In this document: one piece after another, positions 18,134-26,412 of the stretch
How positions within the stretch are numbered: position 1 is the first letter of the stretch
Layout: every line of letters starts with the position of its first letter
Origin: an uncultured bacterium
Lineage (GTDB): Bacteria; Cyanobacteriota; Vampirovibrionia; Gastranaerophilales; Gastranaerophilaceae
Assembly (NCBI GenBank): GCA_902777385.1
Contig: CACYTP010000017.1
Coordinates: forward strand, 1 to 60,708
Length of the DNA: 60,708 nucleotides
Direction: 5' to 3'
Notes under the pieces: generated by a model
The model's database searches: none
Told to the model about the DNA's origin: nothing
The model's input: the letters and a program-made list of their open reading frames with translations, nothing else
Position numbers and translations under genes: made by a program

Positions 18134-20794
18134 CTATTTTTTGAATACAAGTGCATTGTTTTCACAGTCAACAGTGATTGTATCTCCTGTTTTAAATTCA
18201 TTTTCAAGAATTTTCAAAGATAATGGGATTTCTACAATATTCCTGATAACTCTTCTGAGTGGTCTTGCCCCATATAGCGGTTCATATCCTTCATTTGCAA
18301 GGTAGTTTTTCGCATTATCGGTTATAACAAAATTCATTCCCTGCTCTTCTATACGTTTTTTCAAAGATGCTGTCTGTATATCAACTATCTTACTCAAATT
18401 TTCTATAGTAAGCGGTTTGAATGTTATTATTTCATCAATTCTGTTTATGAATTCAGGTTTGAATTTTTCTCTTAATATTTGATTTACTTGAAGTTTTTTG
18501 TCGTTGTCTGTTAATTGGTCGTTCAGAAGGATATCACTTCCGAGATTACTTGTCATAATAATTACGGTATTTTTAAAGTCAACAAGTTTACCCTGACCGT
18601 CAGTTAACCTCCCGTCATCAAACATTTGCAGCATAATATTAAATATATCCGAGTGAGCTTTTTCTATTTCATCAAACAGAACAACGGAATAAGGTTTTCT
18701 TCTGACGGCTTCGGTGAGCTGTCCGCCCTCGTCATAACCTACATATCCTGCGGTTGTTCCTGTAAGGCGGGAAATGGATTGTTTTTCCATAAATTCACTC
18801 ATATCTATTCGTATAAGTGCATCTTCATCGTTGAATAAAAATTCAGCAAGAGTTTTACCTAATTCTGTTTTTCCTACGCCTGTTGGTCCTAAGAAAAGGA
18901 ATGAGCCAATAGGGCGTTTGCCGTCACGAAGTCCCGAACGTGATAATCTAATGGCATTTGCTAACTTGTTAACTGCCTCATCCTGTCCTATAAGACGTTT
19001 ATGCATGTATTCTTCCATCTTTATTAGCTTTTCAGATTCGTTTTCGACAAGTCTTGTTGTCGGAATGCCCGTCCATTTTGCAACAATTTGAGAGATGTCA
19101 TCCCCGTCAAGATATTCTTTCAGAAGATGTTTTTTAGAATTATCAGATTGCAATTTCTTTAGTTTTTCTTGCATTTCCTGCATTTCTTTAAGCTTTGCTT
19201 CAAGTGAGGATGTTAATTCACCTTGTTTTTTTGCTTTTTCTATCTGTGAATTTAGTGCTTCAAGGTTTTCCTTAACTTTTGTTGTAGCTTTTATTATCTT
19301 CTTTTCTTGTTCCCATTGATATTTTAGCGTTCCGATTTTTGCTTCAAGCGAATCTATTTTCTTTGATAGCTTGACTATCTTGGAATCACTTGAATTTTCT
19401 TCATTTAGAGCTTTTCTCTCTATTTCAAGCTGCAATTTCTCTCTTGTGCAGTTATCTATTTCTTCCGGCATGGTATCAATATTTATTCTTAAAGAACTTG
19501 CCGCCTCGTCAATAAGGTCAATGGCTTTATCCGGCAAGTATCTCTCGGAAATATATCTGTGTGAAAGCTTGACTGCCTGAACTATTGCATCATCAAGAAT
19601 TTTTATTCCGTGGAAAACTTCGTAATTATGTTTCAATCCTCGAAGAATACTTATTGCAACATCAATCGGAGGTTCGTCCACTAATACAGGCTGAAAACGT
19701 CTTTCCAATGCTTTGTCTTTTTCTATATATTTTCTGTATTCATCAAGTGTTGTTGCTCCGATAACCCTTATTCTGCCTCTTGCTAACATAGGTTTAAGCA
19801 TGTTGCCTGCATCTACTGAGCCTTCAGACGCACCCATGCCCATAATCGAATGAATTTCATCTATAAATAGCATTAAGTCGTCTGTCTTGTCTTCAATTTC
19901 CTGCAAAACTTTTTTAAGCCTGTCTTCAAATTCACCCCTGTATGACGCTCCTGCAAGTAATGAACCCAAATCAAGCGAAAGAATTTTATCATTTTTAAGA
20001 CTATCAGGAACCTCTCCGCTAATTATTCTTTGGGCAAGTCCTTCTATAACGGCAGTTTTACCTACTCCGGGTTCTCCAACTATTACCGGATTGTTTTTTG
20101 AACGTTTGTTCAAAATCTGTATAACTCTTCTGATTTCGTCATCTCTTCCTATAACCGGATCAAGTTTGTTTAATGCAGCTATTTTCGTAAGGTCTGTTGT
20201 ATATTTTGCAAGAGCCGATTCGGAGTCTTTTGACTCTTTGTTTGACGATTTCTTTTCGCTGTTAGCACTTTGGGATGCTGAAATTTTTTCAGAATTATTG
20301 TTGTCAGACTTTTTGCCTTTTGAAACAACTTGTCCGTTAATAATATCCACCCGTTCAATTCCCTGTACAACTTCGCACATTTTGTTATAAAGTTCACCGA
20401 GTGTTATTCCGTATGCTTTAAATACGCTCCTCATTGTGTCGTTTCCGGATTTGAACAGTGCCATAAACATATATTCAAGTCCTACAATATCATCATCAAA
20501 TGCCAGTCCTTCTTTTTCGGCATTTTCCATTAATATTATTGTTGTGGGAGATAATGGAATATCCCCGGAACGTGTCTGGCGTATATTGTTTGATCTTGGA
20601 ATACTGTCATTAAAATCCCTTATTAATCGTGGATTATTCAGCCCGATTTTTTCCAGTATAAGCTTTGGTAAATCATTTTCATCCATAAATAAAGCCAGCA
20701 TTATGTGTTCAGGTTCTACAAACTTGAAATCTCTGGCGTAGGCTATCGTTTTAGCCGAATGAATAATATACTGTAAATGCTCGGTAAGCTGCAT
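18134..20794 (-). CDS. clpB: ClpB-type AAA+ disaggregase
   Basis: 886 residues. An N-terminal Clp repeat domain (1-150), a Ser/Lys/Asn-rich linker (about 165-200, longer than usual), then AAA-1 with GEPGVGKTAVIEGLAQRI, a long coiled-coil middle domain (about 430-570) that points to ClpB rather than ClpC, and AAA-2 with GPTGVGKTELGKTLAEF. It unfolds aggregates with DnaK. ATG20794 has AGAGGTG at proper spacing; GTG two codons earlier overlaps that site. No HrcA/CIRCE-type repeat was seen upstream. Confidence 0.9.
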   Translation of the reverse strand: MQLTEHLQYIIHSAKTIAYARDFKFVEPEHIMLALFMDENDLPKLILEKIGLNNPRLIRDFNDSIPRSNNIRQTRSGDIPLSPTTIILMENAEKEGLAFDDDIVGLEYMFMALFKSGNDTMRSVFKAYGITLGELYNKMCEVVQGIERVDIINGQVVSKGKKSDNNNSEKISASQSANSEKKSSNKESKDSESALAKYTTDLTKIAALNKLDPVIGRDDEIRRVIQILNKRSKNNPVIVGEPGVGKTAVIEGLAQRIISGEVPDSLKNDKILSLDLGSLLAGASYRGEFEDRLKKVLQEIEDKTDDLMLFIDEIHSIMGMGASEGSVDAGNMLKPMLARGRIRVIGATTLDEYRKYIEKDKALERRFQPVLVDEPPIDVAISILRGLKHNYEVFHGIKILDDAIVQAVKLSHRYISERYLPDKAIDLIDEAASSLRINIDTMPEEIDNCTREKLQLEIERKALNEENSSDSKIVKLSKKIDSLEAKIGTLKYQWEQEKKIIKATTKVKENLEALNSQIEKAKKQGELTSSLEAKLKEMQEMQEKLKKLQSDNSKKHLLKEYLDGDDISQIVAKWTGIPTTRLVENESEKLIKMEEYMHKRLIGQDEAVNKLANAIRLSRSGLRDGKRPIGSFLFLGPTGVGKTELGKTLAEFLFNDEDALIRIDMSEFMEKQSISRLTGTTAGYVGYDEGGQLTEAVRRKPYSVVLFDEIEKAHSDIFNIMLQMFDDGRLTDGQGKLVDFKNTVIIMTSNLGSDILLNDQLTDNDKKLQVNQILREKFKPEFINRIDEIITFKPLTIENLSKIVDIQTASLKKRIEEQGMNFVITDNAKNYLANEGYEPLYGARPLRRVIRNIVEIPLSLKILENEFKTGDTITVDCENNALVFKK

Positions 20795-21215
20795 AATCAC
20801 CTCTGTTTTTAAGTTCTATTCTGAAATTTTATCATATATACGCCAAAAGCCGTTCATATAATTGGTGTAATTTTAGTACCCGAAATTTACTTTAAGTCTT
20901 TTTTATAAATATCATCCATTTGTAGGAACAAATTTATTAAATTATAGTTTATTTTATAACTGTGATTATTTTTTGCACATTAAATTATAAAAATTAGGGA
21001 ATATATCTGAAAGCATGGGTATCTAACGGATTGTTACAGAATGTTAACTAACTTTTAAGAAATATTAAAATCCGCAAAAGCATGTGTTTATCATGGTTTT
21101 GGGGAAACGGACAAGGGGAATTTAAGTGTGAAAAATAAAATAGTTGTCCATATCATGACGATAAGTTAGAATTAAAATATGCTCGTTATGGGCAGATTCT
21201 TGTAGGGGTAAGATA
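20795..21215. other. 421-base divergent intergenic region, no gene seen
   Basis: AT-rich spacer between clpB (minus) and yggS (plus). It holds the yggS promoter (21144-21172) and presumably the clpB promoter. A 13-codon frame at 21128 has a fair ribosome site but overlaps the yggS -10 region, so it is not called. No riboswitch or repeat recognised. Confidence 0.5.
21144..21172 (+). promoter_or_regulatory. Probable promoter of yggS-sepF
   Basis: TTGTCC (21144-21149), 17-base spacer, TAGAAT (21167-21172), about 44 bases before the yggS start. Confidence 0.45.
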
Positions 21216-21878
21216 ATGCAATACAGAGTCAGTGAAAATCTTAAACAAATACAAGAAGAAATCGTACCTTATAAACCGAATATCATTGCAGTTACAAAGT
21301 ATTTTGATGAAAATGCTATTGTGGAAGCATATCAGGCAGGGTTGAGAAATTTTGGAGAATCAAGAGTAATTGAGGCGACCGAAAAAATCAGCAGATTGCC
21401 TGAAGAAGTCCGTAATAATTCAAAATTCCATTTTATAGGACATCTTCAGAGTAACAAGGCCAAAAAAGCAGTATTAAGATTTGATGTTATTCACTCGGTT
21501 GATACATTCAAATTAGCTGATGTAATTTCTGATTGTGCTTCTGAAATAGGCAAAAATCAAGATATATTGTTGCAGTTGAATAATGCAAACGAAGTTCAGA
21601 AATCCGGATTTTCAAAAGAAGAAATTTTTGAAACGTTTGAAGCGATTAGAAAACTTCCGAATTTGAACATACTGGGTTTGATGAATATGGCACCTCTGGG
21701 AGCGGATGAAGGAAAGTTGAGAGAGCTTTTTTCTGAAGTAAGGAAAGTGAGAGATGAATTAGAGAGAGAGTTTGATTGCAGCTTGCCTGAAATTTCAATG
21801 GGAATGAGTCAGGATTACAAAATTGCAGTGCAGGAAGGTTCGACTATGCTCAGGATTGGGCGAAAATTATTTAGTTAG
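21216..21878 (+). CDS. yggS: YggS/PLPBP family pyridoxal phosphate-binding protein
   Basis: 220 residues, the normal size. Family marks are AVTKYFDENAI with the PLP-binding Lys (about residue 28), LRNFGESRV, FHFIGHLQSNKAK, and the C-terminal SMGMSQDYKIAVQEGSTMLRIG. It binds PLP without a known catalytic reaction and helps vitamin B6 and amino-acid homeostasis. AGGGGT precedes ATG21216. It is followed 48 bases later by sepF, a gene order common in Gram-positives and cyanobacteria near cell-division genes. Confidence 0.93.
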   Translation: MQYRVSENLKQIQEEIVPYKPNIIAVTKYFDENAIVEAYQAGLRNFGESRVIEATEKISRLPEEVRNNSKFHFIGHLQSNKAKKAVLRFDVIHSVDTFKLADVISDCASEIGKNQDILLQLNNANEVQKSGFSKEEIFETFEAIRKLPNLNILGLMNMAPLGADEGKLRELFSEVRKVRDELEREFDCSLPEISMGMSQDYKIAVQEGSTMLRIGRKLFS

Positions 21879-21926
21879 CAGAAGAGAGTTAAAAATAAAT
21901 TAAAATAAAGGACGGAGGCAAATACG

Positions 21927-22436
21927 GTGGCAGCAGTTACAGACAAAATCAAATCAGTAGTAGATTTCTTTGTAAAAGGATTTGAACCAAAGGATGAAGA
22001 TTTTTGGGATGAAATGGATGAAGATATGGAAGGTGAAGAAGGCTATGAAGTAGATAGAAATTTAGCTGTTGATCCTGCATATTCTTATCAGCCGAAACAA
22101 GAACCGACAAATGATTTGAAGGTTGTTAATCACCCTAACTATAAAGGTTATGAAGTAATGGTTATGGAACCTCGTTCTTTTGATGATGCTGCCCAAATCG
22201 TTCAATACTTAAAAGAAAGAAAGACCATTGTTTTGAACCTTCACTTGTTAGATAAAGAACAATCTCAAAGAACTATCGATTTCGTTTGCGGTGCAGCTCA
22301 CGCACTTAACGGTAAACCTCAAAAAGTCGGTGATTTGGTATTCGTATTTACTCCAAGTAACGTAACTTTATCGGTAGATATGAATGAAGTTCAAAATAAA
22401 TTCAGCGATTCATTGTGGAGAGCTCCTTTACAATAG
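21927..22436 (+). CDS. sepF: Cell division protein SepF
   Basis: 169 residues: an amphipathic N-terminal helix for membrane binding (AVTDKIKSVVDFFVKGF), an acidic linker (about 22-70), and the SepF core (about 72-160) with VMEPRSFDDAAQIVQYLKER and VDFVCG-type IDFVCGAAHALNG. SepF anchors FtsZ filaments to the membrane and binds the FtsZ tail. The start is GTG with GGAGG eight bases upstream. ftsZ follows about 2.3 kb later, with a pilin gene and nadK between. No ftsA was seen nearby. Confidence 0.93.
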   Translation: MAAVTDKIKSVVDFFVKGFEPKDEDFWDEMDEDMEGEEGYEVDRNLAVDPAYSYQPKQEPTNDLKVVNHPNYKGYEVMVMEPRSFDDAAQIVQYLKERKTIVLNLHLLDKEQSQRTIDFVCGAAHALNGKPQKVGDLVFVFTPSNVTLSVDMNEVQNKFSDSLWRAPLQ

Positions 22437-22514
22437 TTGCTATATGGATTTAATCACAATAATCTTGTAAAGAGAGAAAATTAGTAAGAAGAGATAGAGG
22501 ATAGTTTAATTTGT

Positions 22515-22539
22515 AAGCCGTATTTTATGCGGCTTTTTT
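22515..22539 (+). terminator. Terminator after yggS-sepF
   Basis: AAGCCG/CGGCTT stem with a 9-base loop and a run of six T. Confidence 0.8.
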
Positions 22540-22590
22540 ATTTTGTTTTTGTTTCGTAATTGTTAATTTATAATTTGCCTGTGAGACCTC

Positions 22591-22619
22591 TTGAATAGTA
22601 ATTAAAAACATGTTAAAAT
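22591..22619 (+). promoter_or_regulatory. Promoter of pilin C leader
   Basis: TTGAAT (22591-22596), 17 bases, TAAAAT (22614-22619). GGAGG follows at 22631. The arrangement and sequence match the pilin D leader promoter at 34670-34698. Confidence 0.6.
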
Positions 22620-22644
22620 AATAAAAAACAGGAGGATTAAAACT

Positions 22645-22695
22645 GTGATTATATCTGAATTTAAGCATAGGGGGAGGGAGCGAATCCTCTCATAG
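22645..22695 (+). CDS. Short leader ORF of pilin C (16 codons), out of frame with the pilin by one base
   Basis: GTG22645 lies nine bases after GGAGG, the same spacing as ATG34724 and TTG42959 in the other leaders, which supports real initiation. The frame crosses a purine tract AGGGGGAGGGAG and stops at 22695. From 22682 the +1 frame is open without a stop into the pilin at 22919, so loss of one base in the G tract would join leader and pilin. Function unproven. Confidence 0.4.
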   Translation: MIISEFKHRGRERILS

Positions 22696-22918
22696 CAAGG
22701 ATTTACAGGATTTTATAGCTGAGAAATTCAGCTATTTTGGAATAGGGAATTTTCCCTCTACCGTCGGGAGAGGGCAGAAAATCGACTCGAGCAAAGCGAA
22801 AGTCAGATTTTCGGGTGAGGGGTCAGACCTTTCAGATAGTGTTAAATCTTTAGTATCAACAGTCGAAAAAACGGCCGGATTGCCACGGTTGCAAGGCTAC
22901 TTGCTCCCTCGCAATGAC
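22682..22918 (+). repeat. Structured repeat leader of pilin C
   Basis: The region holds successive hairpins: AATCCT/AGGATT (22684-22705 area), TAGCTGA/TCAGCTA (about 22715-22733), AGGGAA/TTCCCT, CCCTCT/AGAGGG and GAAAATC/GATTTTC. The last 156 bases match the leaders of pilins A and E. It ends CTCGCAATGAC followed by the pilin ATG. There are no stops in the frame of the pilin. Confidence 0.7.
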
Positions 22919-23647
22919 ATGGGAAAGAAAGTCGCCTTTACTCTGGCTGAAGTTTTGATAACCCTCGGCATAATCGGTGTAGTTGCTGCGATGACGTTGC
23001 CAACGTTGATTAATAATTACCGAAAACAGGAAACTATTGCAAAATTAAAAAAAGTTTATTCGGTACTGGGTCAGGCGTCTTTGTTGGCTCAGGCAGAATA
23101 TGGAGAAACTTCGGGTTGGGTGTTTGATAGCGGTAAATCACGGGCAAAATCCAAAAATTTTTCAGAAAAATATCTTATACCATATCTGAAAGTTGTAAAA
23201 AAATGTGAAGATTACAGTACTTCGGATTGTAATTATCCTATATATAAACTGAACGGTCAAAGGTATAGTGTAAATGATTTTAATAATTGGACTTATCGTT
23301 TTTATCTTGCGGATGGTACTTTTCTTATTGTATATTCATTATATGATTCAAACGAGGCAAGACACCCTAAGTATGCTTCTATAATCTTTGATATTAACGG
23401 GGAAAAACGTCCTAATAAGTGGGGTATAGATGTTTTTAAACTTCAGTATATTTTACAGACCAAATTGGATAATTCAAAATCGTTTGAGGGTAAAATGACT
23501 CCAGCCTGGGCTGATGCCGATTCACGAACACAACTGTTAAGTGTTGGCAATAGTGAATATTGTAATAAAAATAAAGAGGGTGTAGCTTGTCTTGCAGTTA
23601 TATTAATGGATGGCTGGGAAATAAAAGATGATTACCCTTGGGAATAA
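22919..23647 (+). CDS. Prepilin-like secreted protein C
   Basis: 242 residues starting MGKKVA then FTLAEVLITLGIIGVVAAMT and LPTLINNYRKQETIAKLKKVY, the latter shared with pilin B. The exported region contains FDINGEKRPNKWGIDVF and ends with Cys, an aliphatic run and GWEIKDDYP, both family motifs. No Shine-Dalgarno precedes ATG22919; the preceding bases are the repeat end. Translation would need readthrough or reinitiation from the leader start at 22645, or may be off. Sits between sepF and nadK. Confidence 0.85.
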   Translation: MGKKVAFTLAEVLITLGIIGVVAAMTLPTLINNYRKQETIAKLKKVYSVLGQASLLAQAEYGETSGWVFDSGKSRAKSKNFSEKYLIPYLKVVKKCEDYSTSDCNYPIYKLNGQRYSVNDFNNWTYRFYLADGTFLIVYSLYDSNEARHPKYASIIFDINGEKRPNKWGIDVFKLQYILQTKLDNSKSFEGKMTPAWADADSRTQLLSVGNSEYCNKNKEGVACLAVILMDGWEIKDDYPWE

Positions 23648-23680
23648 TTTTTGATTATTGTAAATGTATCTAAAATTGAA

Positions 23681-23709
23681 ATGCCACGTTTTTTTATTCG
23701 TGGTATATT
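23681..23709 (+). promoter_or_regulatory. nadK promoter region with inverted repeat, leaderless type
   Basis: TATATT (23704-23709) ends six bases before ATG23716. A weak -35 (ATGCCA) lies 17 bases upstream. CCACG and CGTGG (23684-23703) flank a T-rich loop in the spacer and could bind a regulator or terminate the pilin transcript. Confidence 0.45.
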
Positions 23710-23715
23710 TAGCGT

Positions 23716-24516
23716 ATGAGTCTGAATAATTTTGCAGTTGTATATAATAACAATATTTCACATTCAGTTGAGGTGAAGGATGCAGTAATTTCTGTTCTTG
23801 TCAAAAATAATGTCAAAGCGGAAGCACTTGATGTAGATAATTTGAAAAACGGTTTTGATTTTGTAATTGTTGTAGGCGGTGACGGGACTATACTCAAAAC
23901 TTCAAGATTTTATGCAAAATATAAAACTCCTATTTTTGGTATAAATCTTGGCAGATTAGGCTTTCTTTCTCAGTGTTCTGCCGAGAATATCACGCAGGCA
24001 ATAGAGAAAATACTTTCAGGAAATTACAAACTTGAAGATAGGATTATGCTTGAATTTGGTAATTATACGGCATTGAATGATTTTGTTATAAAAAGTTCAC
24101 TTTCCGGCAGGACTTCAAAGTTTTCGCTAAAAATTAATGATAAAAAGGTGTGTGATTACCTCGCAGATGGAATAATTATATCAACTCCTACCGGTTCTAC
24201 AGCTTATGGGCTGTCTGCAGGCGGTCCTGTTCTTGTTCCGTCACTTGATGCTTTTGTAATTGTTCCAATTTGCCCTCATACCCTTACTGCACGTCCTATT
24301 GTAGTTCCTGATACGGAAAAGATTACTATTTGCGGTTTGGAGAATGAGTCTACATACTTCTTTTCGGCTGACGGACAGGAGTTTATGGAAGTGAATTCTG
24401 AAATTAATATTTCTAAGTCTAAATATTCCGTAAAACTGGCACTGCTGAACGGAAACGAGTTTTATTCCGTGTTAAGAAATAAGCTGCACTGGGGTATTCC
24501 GCCTGCTAAAATATAG
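23716..24516 (+). CDS. nadK: NAD kinase
   Basis: 266 residues. It phosphorylates NAD to NADP. Signature motifs: VVGGDGTIL (GGDGT at 54-58), FGINLGRLGFLS (about 75-86), the region LNDFVIKSS (where many family members have NE), and STPTGSTAYGLSAGGP (about 155-170). No Shine-Dalgarno is present; the -10 box six bases upstream suggests a leaderless transcript. Confidence 0.95.
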   Translation: MSLNNFAVVYNNNISHSVEVKDAVISVLVKNNVKAEALDVDNLKNGFDFVIVVGGDGTILKTSRFYAKYKTPIFGINLGRLGFLSQCSAENITQAIEKILSGNYKLEDRIMLEFGNYTALNDFVIKSSLSGRTSKFSLKINDKKVCDYLADGIIISTPTGSTAYGLSAGGPVLVPSLDAFVIVPICPHTLTARPIVVPDTEKITICGLENESTYFFSADGQEFMEVNSEINISKSKYSVKLALLNGNEFYSVLRNKLHWGIPPAKI

Positions 24517-24698
24517 CAAATTCTGTCTGTATTTGATAGCTTTTGGTTAATTATTAACTTTTGTTCATAATTCTTAGAAATTTATTGTACTTTTTTTTTA
24601 TTTAAAATAGTATGTTAGTATATAATTAAGATACCTAATGTAGAATTGGGTGTAAGGTATGGAAATCTAAGTAATATTAATATAAGAGGTATGTATCA

Positions 24699-25907
24699 GT
24701 GGAAAATTTCGTATCAGATATCTTTGCGAAAAAAGATGAAACTCAGACAAGTTCAACTTCAGACCAAACGTCTCGTTCAAGTGTTAACCCTACAAAAATA
24801 AAAGTTGTTGGTGTAGGTGGCGGCGGAGGAAACGCTGTTAACCGAATGATTAAATCAGGTCTTTCAGGTGTTGAATTTTGGCTAATGAATACAGATTTAC
24901 AAGTTCTGGAATATGGTCAGACTAAAAATAAAATTCAGTTGGGTGCAAAATCAACTGAAGGTCTTGGTGCCGGCGGTGATCCGTCTGTAGGTGAAAAGGC
25001 TGCAGAAGAAGCTCAACAAGAAATTACAGAAGCATTAGATGGTGCTGATATGGTATTTATTACTGCAGGTATGGGCGGCGGTACAGGTACCGGTGCTGCT
25101 CCTGTTGTTGCCAAAATTGCCAAAGAATTGGGTATTTTAACAATTGCGGTTGTTACAAAACCTTTCTCTTGGGAAGGTCGTAAAAGACAAAATCAGGCTG
25201 AACAAGGTTTGGAAAAACTTAGAGAGTCAGTTGATGCCGTTATTGTTGTACCTAACGATAAATTGTTGCAGGTTGTTGACAGACAGGTTTCATTGACTGA
25301 ATCATTCCTAATTGTTGACGAAGTATTATTAAGAGGTGTTCAAGGTATCTCTGATATAATCACAATTCCTGGTATGATAAATGTTGACTTTGCTGATGTT
25401 AAGAGTGTAATGCAGGGTTCAGGTTCAGCATTAATGGGTATCGGTCGTGCTCAGGGTGAAGGCAGAGCAATTAAGGCTGCTGAAATTGCTATTAATTCTC
25501 AATTGCTTGAATCTTCAATCAACGGTGCAACAGGTGTAATCGTTAATATTACAGGCGGACCTGATATGACATTGCACGAAATTTCTGATGCTGCAAATAT
25601 CATTCATGATGCAGTTACTGATGATGCTACTGTTATCATTGGTACAGCAGTTAATGAAAACATCCAGAATGAAATTAATGTTACTGTTATTGCAACAGGC
25701 TTCAAAGTTAAGAAAGAAGAACTTACTAAGGCTGATGTTAAACAGCTTAATGCAGCTGATTTCTTTGGCGGCACTTCATTCTCAAGTAATTTGGGTGCAA
25801 GCTCAAGTTCATTAAGCAGCAGTTCTGCTTCTCCTAAGAGAAGTTCTGTTCCGCAGTTCTCATCAGGATTTTCAAATATTGAAATCCCTGATTTCTTGAA
25901 AAAGTAG
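24699..25907 (+). CDS. ftsZ: Cell division protein FtsZ
   Basis: 402 residues. The tubulin-like GTPase that forms the division ring. GTP-binding motifs: [14 protein letters not shown] (about 38), [13 protein letters not shown] (about 127) and the T7 loop [12 protein letters not shown] Ser-rich linker (about 355-390) leads to the conserved tail IPDFLKK, which SepF binds. Start is GTG with AGAGG upstream. A strong terminator follows. Lies downstream of yggS-sepF-pilin-nadK. Confidence 0.98.
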   Translation: MENFVSDIFAKKDETQTSSTSDQTSRSSVNPTKIKVVGVGGGGGNAVNRMIKSGLSGVEFWLMNTDLQVLEYGQTKNKIQLGAKSTEGLGAGGDPSVGEKAAEEAQQEITEALDGADMVFITAGMGGGTGTGAAPVVAKIAKELGILTIAVVTKPFSWEGRKRQNQAEQGLEKLRESVDAVIVVPNDKLLQVVDRQVSLTESFLIVDEVLLRGVQGISDIITIPGMINVDFADVKSVMQGSGSALMGIGRAQGEGRAIKAAEIAINSQLLESSINGATGVIVNITGGPDMTLHEISDAANIIHDAVTDDATVIIGTAVNENIQNEINVTVIATGFKVKKEELTKADVKQLNAADFFGGTSFSSNLGASSSSLSSSSASPKRSSVPQFSSGFSNIEIPDFLKK

Positions 25908-25950
25908 TTTATCATTAATTGATATATAAATATGAAGTATGAAAAAATTT

Positions 25951-25985
25951 ACGGGTAATCTTTTTTGATTACCCGTTTTATTTTT
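25951..25985 (+). terminator. Terminator after ftsZ
   Basis: ACGGGTAATC/GATTACCCGT, a 10-bp perfect stem with a T6 loop and T-rich tail. Confidence 0.9.
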
Positions 25986-26056
25986 GTTCAGGTAGCAAAA
26001 AATATTTTTACAGGTTTTAGTATTCATATCTCAAGAAATAATGAAAGGATTTTTTT

Positions 26057-26338
26057 ATGAACATTGGTCTAAAATTTGATGTAAGGGCATTCGCAAAAAA
26101 ATATAATTATGGTATCGGTAATTTCGGGTTGAAAGACGGTTCGAGTGTAAAAATTCTGAGTGATGCGAAATCAGGTCTTACCCATATCTGGCAAATGAAA
26201 GATGGTGCAATAATATCTGCTCAAGGCGGCAAGGGGGATGAGAATATTTCTTCAATGTTGTACGCATTCAAGGATAGAGCCATAAATTCTGATGATATTT
26301 TGGCGGCTTATAGCAAAAGCTTTCATATAGAAAAATAA
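26057..26338 (+). CDS. Unrecognised 93-residue protein
   Basis: Begins MNIGLKFDVRAFAKKYNYG, with no signal peptide or membrane segment; the middle is beta-like (SSVKILSDAKSGLTHIWQMK). AAAGGA precedes the ATG. A TAGCAAAAA element at 25993 resembles the elements before the 2265, 40115 and 43985 genes. Monocistronic, ended by a bidirectional terminator. Function unknown. Confidence 0.65.
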   Translation: MNIGLKFDVRAFAKKYNYGIGNFGLKDGSSVKILSDAKSGLTHIWQMKDGAIISAQGGKGDENISSMLYAFKDRAINSDDILAAYSKSFHIEK

Positions 26339-26354
26339 ACTTATTTTAAAAGGT

Positions 26355-26393
26355 AAAAAATAACCCTGTCTTTTTAAGGCAGGGTTATTTATA
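26355..26393. terminator. Bidirectional terminator
   Basis: TAACCCTGTC/GGCAGGGTTA (one G-T pair) with A-rich and T-rich flanks on each side, between the convergent 26057 gene and fba. Confidence 0.85.
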
Positions 26394-26412
26394 TTAATTA
26401 ATTTTTTATAAA

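Noticed and set aside
19887-20390. 167-codon open frame on the plus strand opposite clpB
   Set aside because: It lies fully within the clpB coding region in antisense, has no ribosome site and shows no family resemblance; clpB itself is unambiguous.
21128-21169. 13-codon frame GTG..TAG upstream of yggS with AGGGG ribosome site
   Set aside because: It overlaps the -10 box of the likely yggS promoter, shows no run of regulatory codons and has no repeat elsewhere, so chance is the simplest reading.
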